From: Streptomyces marispadix
Lineage (GTDB): Bacteria > Actinomycetota > Actinomycetes > Streptomycetales > Streptomycetaceae
Direction of reading: 5' to 3'
DNA length: 64,000 bases
Assembly (NCBI RefSeq): GCF_022524345.1
Contig: NZ_JAKWJU010000002.1
Location: 1,488,001-1,552,000, forward strand
Both the position numbers and the translations under genes were made by a program. Below the pieces are notes generated by a model. It searched no databases and was not told the DNA's origin. It saw only the letters and a program-made list of their open reading frames with translations. This document shows positions 59,885 to 64,000 of this stretch, piece by piece (position 1 is the stretch's first letter; every line of letters starts with the position of its first letter).

Positions 59885-60778
59885 ATGGGTGACGTACTGG
59901 CTGGAATTCACTCCACCTGGGAGTTCGAAGCCGACTCCGTGCTCATCCGCTTCGAACGGGGGATCCGCACACCGAAGCTCTTCCACGTGCTCGGGGAGCG
60001 GCGCGTCCCGTACGAGGCGTTGAGCGGCGTCGAACTCGCGCCCGGAGGCAAGCGCGGCACCGTGGTGCTGCGCGCCCAGCCACGCACGGGCGCCGATCCG
60101 CTGCTCGATGCCGCGGCCGGCCAGCTCAAGGACGGCTGCGATCCCTACCGGCTGGTGCTGCCCGCCGAGCGCGAGACCCTCGCCGATTACTACGCGACCG
60201 AACTGCGGGCCGTTCTCGGCGCGGACGCGGACAAGCCAGCCGAACACCATCTCGTCGCCGCGCCTCCGGCGCCGCACAGCTTCAAGGCGTACGACGGCAA
60301 GGCGTCGTTCGACGGCAGCACGGTCTTCTTCCGCTGGTTCTGGACGGGCGCCTCGTCGAGCAAGTGGAAGGCAGGCGACCAGAGTTTTCCTGTGAGCGAG
60401 CTGGAGGACGTCGAGTGGCGCTCGCCGGAGATCGCCGGCGGCCACCTCCGTGTGACACCGCGCGGCGGACGGCCCCCGGAGAACGGGGAGCCCGACAAGG
60501 ACCCCGCGTCGGTGGTCTTCGGCATCGGCTACGGGCTCGTCCATGAGTCGCTGCCGTTCGCCGCATCGGTGCTGGAGGCCGTGCGGGCCGCGGAACCGGC
60601 GGGGCCTTCCGGGGCCTCCCAGGCGTCCGGTCCGTCACGCGCCGCGCACTCGGCAGGGCGCGCGGACCCGGCGGACATCGCCGAACGAATACGCCACCTC
60701 GGGGAGTTGCGCGAGGCGGGGCTGGTCTCGGACGACGAGTTCACGAAGAAGAAGGCGGATCTGCTGGCCGAGCTGTGA
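59885..60778 (+). CDS. DUF4429-SHOCT protein
   Basis: 297-residue cytoplasmic protein with two tandem DUF4429 copies (PH-like beta domains). Copy 1 runs from HSTWEFEADSVLIRFERGIRTPKLFHVLGERRVPYEALSGVEL and copy 2 from HSFKAYDGKASFDGSTVFFRWFW...FPVSELEDVEWRSPE. The C-terminal SHOCT motif is DIAERIRHLGELREAGLVSDDEFTKKKADLLAEL, a short helical oligomerisation tag. It may bind membranes or lipids, given the PH-like fold, but no ligand is known. The ATG at 59885 is used (MGDVLAGIHS); TACGAT lies 7 bases before it, so the transcript may be leaderless. An in-frame ATG at 59876 is the alternative. Confidence 0.88.
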   Translation: MGDVLAGIHSTWEFEADSVLIRFERGIRTPKLFHVLGERRVPYEALSGVELAPGGKRGTVVLRAQPRTGADPLLDAAAGQLKDGCDPYRLVLPAERETLADYYATELRAVLGADADKPAEHHLVAAPPAPHSFKAYDGKASFDGSTVFFRWFWTGASSSKWKAGDQSFPVSELEDVEWRSPEIAGGHLRVTPRGGRPPENGEPDKDPASVVFGIGYGLVHESLPFAASVLEAVRAAEPAGPSGASQASGPSRAAHSAGRADPADIAERIRHLGELREAGLVSDDEFTKKKADLLAEL

Positions 60779-60872
60779 GCGGCGGCTCGCGGACGCCCTA
60801 CTCGCGTAGGGGATGCACCCGGTACCCACGTATGACGTGCGGGCGCTGACCTCGCCATAGCCTGAACGAGAC

Positions 60873-62411
60873 ATGAAACCGTCAGCCGCCGAACCGCCGG
60901 TAGGGCCGGGGGACTCCGGGCAGCCGGAACCACCCCGGGGCTTCGGGCCGCCGGAACAGCGGGAGCGGCGGGGACAACGGGACCAACGGGAGCAGCACGA
61001 CGGAAGCTCCGCAGCGGAAGGCACCGCTGCGGGCGGCCCCGTGCATACGGCACGGCGGGCGCTGCGCGATCTGCGTGCCGCGCTGACGACGCCCGCGATC
61101 GCCGGTCCCCCACCGCCACCGCGAGGTTCGGGCCGTGGACGCCGCTGGGCGTACGTGTCGGTCTTCGGGCTCGTAGCCGTGCTGGTCCCGGTCACGGACA
61201 CCGTGCTGTCCCAGGAGTACGGGCTGCCCGGCGCGATCGCCTTCTGCCTGGCCGTCGCACAGGCCGGTCCGCTGCTGCTGGCCGTGACGCGCCCGCTCCA
61301 GGCCTGGTGGATCGTGATCACCGCGGACACCGTCGGCGCTCTGCTGCTGCTGTTCAGCGCGTCCGTGGACAGCGCGTGGCCCTGGCCCGCCCCGGCGATC
61401 ATCGGCTATCTCGTGCTGTGTCTGGCGCTGGCGGTACGGGAACGCCGCAGCACGCTCATCGCCGTATGGACGGTCACGCTCCTGCTCTCCTTCGTGCTGG
61501 GAGTGGTCGGACAGGACCGCAGCGACGGTACGAACGTGATACTGACCGTGCTCAGCGGCCTGGTGCTGCTGCTCGCGGGCGCGGTACGCGAACGGGGGGA
61601 CGCGCAGCGGCGGCTCGCCGAGCAGGAGACGATCAGCGAGGCAGAGCGGGCCCGGCGCACGCTGCTTGAGGAACGCGCCCGTATCGCACGGGAGTTGCAC
61701 GACGTCGTCGCACACCACATGTCGGTCGTCACGGTGCAGGCCGACAGCGCGCCCTACCGGCTGGAGGGACTGCCGCCCGAAGCACGCGAGGAGTTCGCCT
61801 CGATCGCGGAGACCGCACGCGAGTCGCTGTCGGAGATGCGGCGCCTGCTCGGAGTGCTGCGCAGCGAGGACGCACACGGCGAACGGGCACCGCAGCCGGG
61901 GCTGGACCGGCTGAGCCAGCTCGCGGAGGCGACGGTGAGGGCGGGCGTTCCCACCGAACTCTCCGTCGCGGACGGGCTGTCGGGACTCCCGCAGGCCGTG
62001 CAGCTCTCCGTCTACCGCATCGTCCAGGAGGCGCTCGCCAACGTCGTACGGCATGCGCCAGGAGCGGCGACCCGCGTATCGGTGACGGGCACGACGGGGG
62101 CGAGCACGGCCCAGGCCGGAACGACGGGGACGGGCGCGAGGGCCGGAACGACGAAGGCGGGCACGGCGAAGGCGGGCACGAAAGGCGAGGCCCTGACCGT
62201 GCTCGTCGTCAACGGCCCCTCGCCCGGCCCCGCGAGCCCACCGCTGGAGACCGCAGGCACCGGTCACGGCCTGGTCGGCATGCGGGAACGCGTACGGCTG
62301 ACCGGCGGCACCCTCGACACCGGGCCGCTCCCCGACGGCGGCTTCCGCGTCGTCGCCCGCATACCCCTGCCGCCCGCCCCACCGACCGGGAAGGACCCCA
62401 CGCACTCATGA
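60873..62411 (+). CDS. Sensor histidine kinase, NarL/DesK type
   Basis: 512-residue membrane kinase. A disordered Pro/Gly/Gln-rich head (about 1-85) precedes four to five membrane helices (about 92-235), with no large extracellular domain, so it probably senses the membrane or an intramembrane signal. The HisKA_3 dimerisation domain has phospho-acceptor H276 in RIARELHDVVAHHMSVV. The ATPase has the N box QEALANVVRHA and G box GHGLVGMRERV. A Thr/Ala/Gly-rich insert of about 30 residues (TGTTGASTAQAGTTGTGARAG...) interrupts the ATPase between the N box and the D-like strand, which reads VLVVNGPS. It overlaps the response regulator by 4 bases. Confidence 0.93.
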   Translation: MKPSAAEPPVGPGDSGQPEPPRGFGPPEQRERRGQRDQREQHDGSSAAEGTAAGGPVHTARRALRDLRAALTTPAIAGPPPPPRGSGRGRRWAYVSVFGLVAVLVPVTDTVLSQEYGLPGAIAFCLAVAQAGPLLLAVTRPLQAWWIVITADTVGALLLLFSASVDSAWPWPAPAIIGYLVLCLALAVRERRSTLIAVWTVTLLLSFVLGVVGQDRSDGTNVILTVLSGLVLLLAGAVRERGDAQRRLAEQETISEAERARRTLLEERARIARELHDVVAHHMSVVTVQADSAPYRLEGLPPEAREEFASIAETARESLSEMRRLLGVLRSEDAHGERAPQPGLDRLSQLAEATVRAGVPTELSVADGLSGLPQAVQLSVYRIVQEALANVVRHAPGAATRVSVTGTTGASTAQAGTTGTGARAGTTKAGTAKAGTKGEALTVLVVNGPSPGPASPPLETAGTGHGLVGMRERVRLTGGTLDTGPLPDGGFRVVARIPLPPAPPTGKDPTHS

Positions 62412-63106
62412 CGATCCGCGTGAACATCGTCGACGACCAGGCCATGGTGCGTGCGGGCTTCGCCGCGCTGCTCTCCGCCCAGTCCGACATCGACGTGGTG
62501 GGCGAGGCGGCGGACGGCGCGGAGGGCGTCGAACTGTGCGGACGTACACACCCCGACGTGGTGCTCATGGACGTACGCATGCCGCAGATGGACGGCCTGG
62601 AGGCGGCCCGGAAGCTGCTGGGCCCCGGCCATGACGCCGGGGGCGGCACCGAGGACGGCGCCCACCGTCCCAAGGTCCTGATGCTGACCACCTTCGACGT
62701 CGACGACTACGTCTACGAGGCCCTGCGCGCGGGGGCCAGCGGCTTCCTGCTCAAGGACGCGCCGCCCGCCGATCTCATCGCCGCCGTAAGGGTCGTGGCG
62801 GAGGGCGAGGCACTGCTCGCCCCTTCGGTGACGCGGCGCCTGATCGCGGACTTCGCCCGGCAGCGCCCAGCGCCTGCGGCCTCACGCGGGCTGCGCCTGA
62901 ACGGGCTGACCGACCGTGAGACCGAGGTACTGGAGCTGCTCGCACGCGGCCGGTCCAACACGGAGATCGCCGAGGCTCTGGTGCTCGCGGAGCAGACCGT
63001 GAAGACGCATGTGAGCCGCATCTTCACCAAGTTGGGGCTGCGTGACCGCGCACAGGCCGTGATCTTCGCCTATGAGTCGGGACTGGTCTCGCCCGGAGAG
63101 AGCTGA
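62408..63106 (+). CDS. NarL-family response regulator
   Basis: 232-residue partner of the upstream kinase (ATGA overlap). The receiver domain (about 4-130) has acidic pocket IVDDQ, phospho-acceptor D55 in VVLMDVRMPQMDG, the Thr switch in LMLTTFD and Lys in GFLLKDAPP. A Gly/His/Asp-rich insert of about 18 residues (GPGHDAGGGTEDGAHRPK) lies before the fourth strand. The LuxR/GerE helix-turn-helix at about 163-225 reads LTDRETEVLELLARGRSNTEIAEALVLAEQTVKTHVSRIF. Targets are unknown; the flanking DUF1023 genes are candidates. Confidence 0.95.
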   Translation: MTIRVNIVDDQAMVRAGFAALLSAQSDIDVVGEAADGAEGVELCGRTHPDVVLMDVRMPQMDGLEAARKLLGPGHDAGGGTEDGAHRPKVLMLTTFDVDDYVYEALRAGASGFLLKDAPPADLIAAVRVVAEGEALLAPSVTRRLIADFARQRPAPAASRGLRLNGLTDRETEVLELLARGRSNTEIAEALVLAEQTVKTHVSRIFTKLGLRDRAQAVIFAYESGLVSPGES

Positions 63107-63413
63107 CCGCCTCCGGGCCGAGCCCCCTGCCCTGCCGCCTCCGCCGCCCCTCCTCCTCAGGGAGGGGAGCTGAATACCCGGGTATCACCGGCGAGTTGGC
63201 TCCGGGGTGTGACGCGGTGCCGCTGACCTCCGTCAGACGCTCCTTCCGACAGGCCGCCGGTTCCTCCGGCAGCCGCCGGAGGGGGTACGGGGATGAGGCA
63301 CCTGACCGGGAAACGGCGACCGACCGGCACGAGCCACGCGACCATGCGGCGCAAGCCGACGGGCCGGCGCAGGCCACCGGACCGGCACCAGCCCGCTGCG
63401 CATCCGGACCGGC
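63107..63413. other. 307-bp intergenic region with a small hairpin
   Basis: CCTCCGGC (63263-63270) and GCCGGAGG (63275-63282) form an 8-bp stem with a 4-base loop, a possible terminator for the two-component operon. The rest is GC-rich, and no other gene is supported. The promoter of the next gene should lie here. Confidence 0.4.
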
Positions 63414-64000
63414 ATGAGGCGCCGCCTCGTCCGCGCCCTGTCCGCCGCCGCACTCGTGGGCACCGTCGTCGCGGGCACCGCGGGCTGGGCCGCCGGTGCG
63501 GAGCAGTCCGCCGTGTCGGGCCCGCCCCCGGGAACGGCCGCCTGGCGCGCCGACGACACCACGCTCGGGCAGCGGCTTCCCGACCCGACGGCGGCTCCGG
63601 AGCGCATCGCCTCGTTCTTCGCGTCCCTCGGCGGCAGGCAGCGGCAGACGCTGGCCCAACGGCACCCCCTCGTCGTCGGCAACCTCGACGGCGCACCGGC
63701 GGCACTGCGCTACGCCGCCAACCGCCGTGCCCTGCGCGCCGAGTCGGCGCACCAGCGGGCGCGCGCCGCCGATCCGTCCCGTACTCCGCAGGACCGGCGG
63801 CTGGCACGTGAGCGGGCCGAGCGCTGCGCCGCGCTCCTCGCGCCCGGCCGCCGGATACTCGCCTTCGATCCGCGCGGCCGCGGCCAGGTCGCGGAGGTCT
63901 ACGGCGATCTGGCCGCCGCCGGGCGCACGGCCGTGATCGTGCCCGGTTCGGACATCGACCTGGCCACCTTCGACCGCGAGGGCCCCGGCAAGTACGGGAC
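63414..64000 (+). CDS. DUF1023 alpha/beta hydrolase paralogue, 3' truncated by window edge
   Basis: 195 codons are visible and the frame is open at the edge. It begins MRRRLVRALSAAALVGTVVAG, a signal peptide or anchor, then matches the protein at 58452 block for block: AWRADDTTLGQRLPDPTAAPERIASFFASLGGRQRQTLAQRHPLVVGNLDGAPAALRYAANRRALRAE against the corresponding region there, then LLAPGRRILAFDPRGRGQVAEVYGDLAAAGRTAVIVPGSDIDLATFD. The nucleophile elbow lies beyond the edge. The ATG at 63414 was chosen at the signal peptide start. As a diverged duplicate about 5 kb from its sister it may be controlled by the two-component system between them. Confidence 0.85.
   Translation, partial: MRRRLVRALSAAALVGTVVAGTAGWAAGAEQSAVSGPPPGTAAWRADDTTLGQRLPDPTAAPERIASFFASLGGRQRQTLAQRHPLVVGNLDGAPAALRYAANRRALRAESAHQRARAADPSRTPQDRRLARERAERCAALLAPGRRILAFDPRGRGQVAEVYGDLAAAGRTAVIVPGSDIDLATFDREGPGKYG

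Overview
The window is chromosomal DNA from a high-GC actinomycete, almost certainly a Streptomyces or close relative. The evidence is GC-rich third codon positions, frequent GTG starts, twin-arginine and Sec signal peptides, SCO2322-like and DUF3052/DUF4429/DUF1023 families, a homodimeric AceE, and a TerD-rich stress cluster. About 52 protein genes, one tRNA and two riboswitches can be supported. There are no rRNA genes, insertion sequences, CRISPR arrays or polyketide/NRPS genes.

Layout. 1-6.7 kb: a cell-wall amidase entering from the left edge, a membrane protein, a GH75 chitosanase, then a minus-strand trio (glycosyltransferase, methyltransferase, alpha/alpha-barrel protein) of the kind that builds or decorates a glycoconjugate. 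7.0-10.9 kb: the 5-oxoprolinase operon pxpABC, divergent from a FadR-type GntR regulator, with a perfect operator-like palindrome between them. 10.85-17.4 kb: a cobalamin riboswitch leads a five-gene operon: an exported, membrane-anchored alpha/alpha-barrel protein, an exported SCO2322-type protein, EcfT, a double ATPase and an ECF S component. The operon runs into a MhuD-like haem monooxygenase gene. 18-22 kb: a HAD phosphatase, a peptidoglycan-binding protein and a duplicated-domain lipoprotein. 22.1-24 kb: a FetB-type metal exporter followed by a yybP-ykoY manganese riboswitch and a TMEM165/GDT1 manganese transporter. The riboswitch begins inside the end of fetB. 24.6-28.3 kb: a secreted HNH nuclease and a PhoD-type phosphatase, separated by 1.1 kb without a convincing gene that holds an array of about 19-bp units. 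28.6-36.3 kb: DedA, GH18, a secreted protein, an esterase, an ArsR-like regulator, tRNA-Val, a coiled-coil protein and an FmdB zinc ribbon. 36.3-40.3 kb: a PucR-like regulator fused to a DUF574 methyltransferase, and a rhodanese. 40.4-49.9 kb: a tellurium/stress (Ter) island with HAD, a PRTase-StiP fusion, a CitE-like lyase, three TerD proteins, a TerA-like protein and a DUF475/TerC-like membrane protein. 50-64 kb: AhpE, DUF3052, AceE, an I36 inhibitor-like protein, an MFS/TetR pair, and two DUF1023 hydrolase paralogues flanking a DUF4429 protein and a NarL-type two-component system. The second paralogue leaves the window at the right edge.

Two loci stand out. The first is the B12-riboswitch operon, in which separate secreted proteins may play the parts of the two domains of animal intrinsic factor/transcobalamin and feed an ECF transporter. 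The second is the 19-bp-period array of GAGCnnnGCTC palindromes at 25.65-26.22 kb. Its period is not a multiple of three, so it is a DNA-level (iteron- or operator-like) structure and not a peptide repeat.
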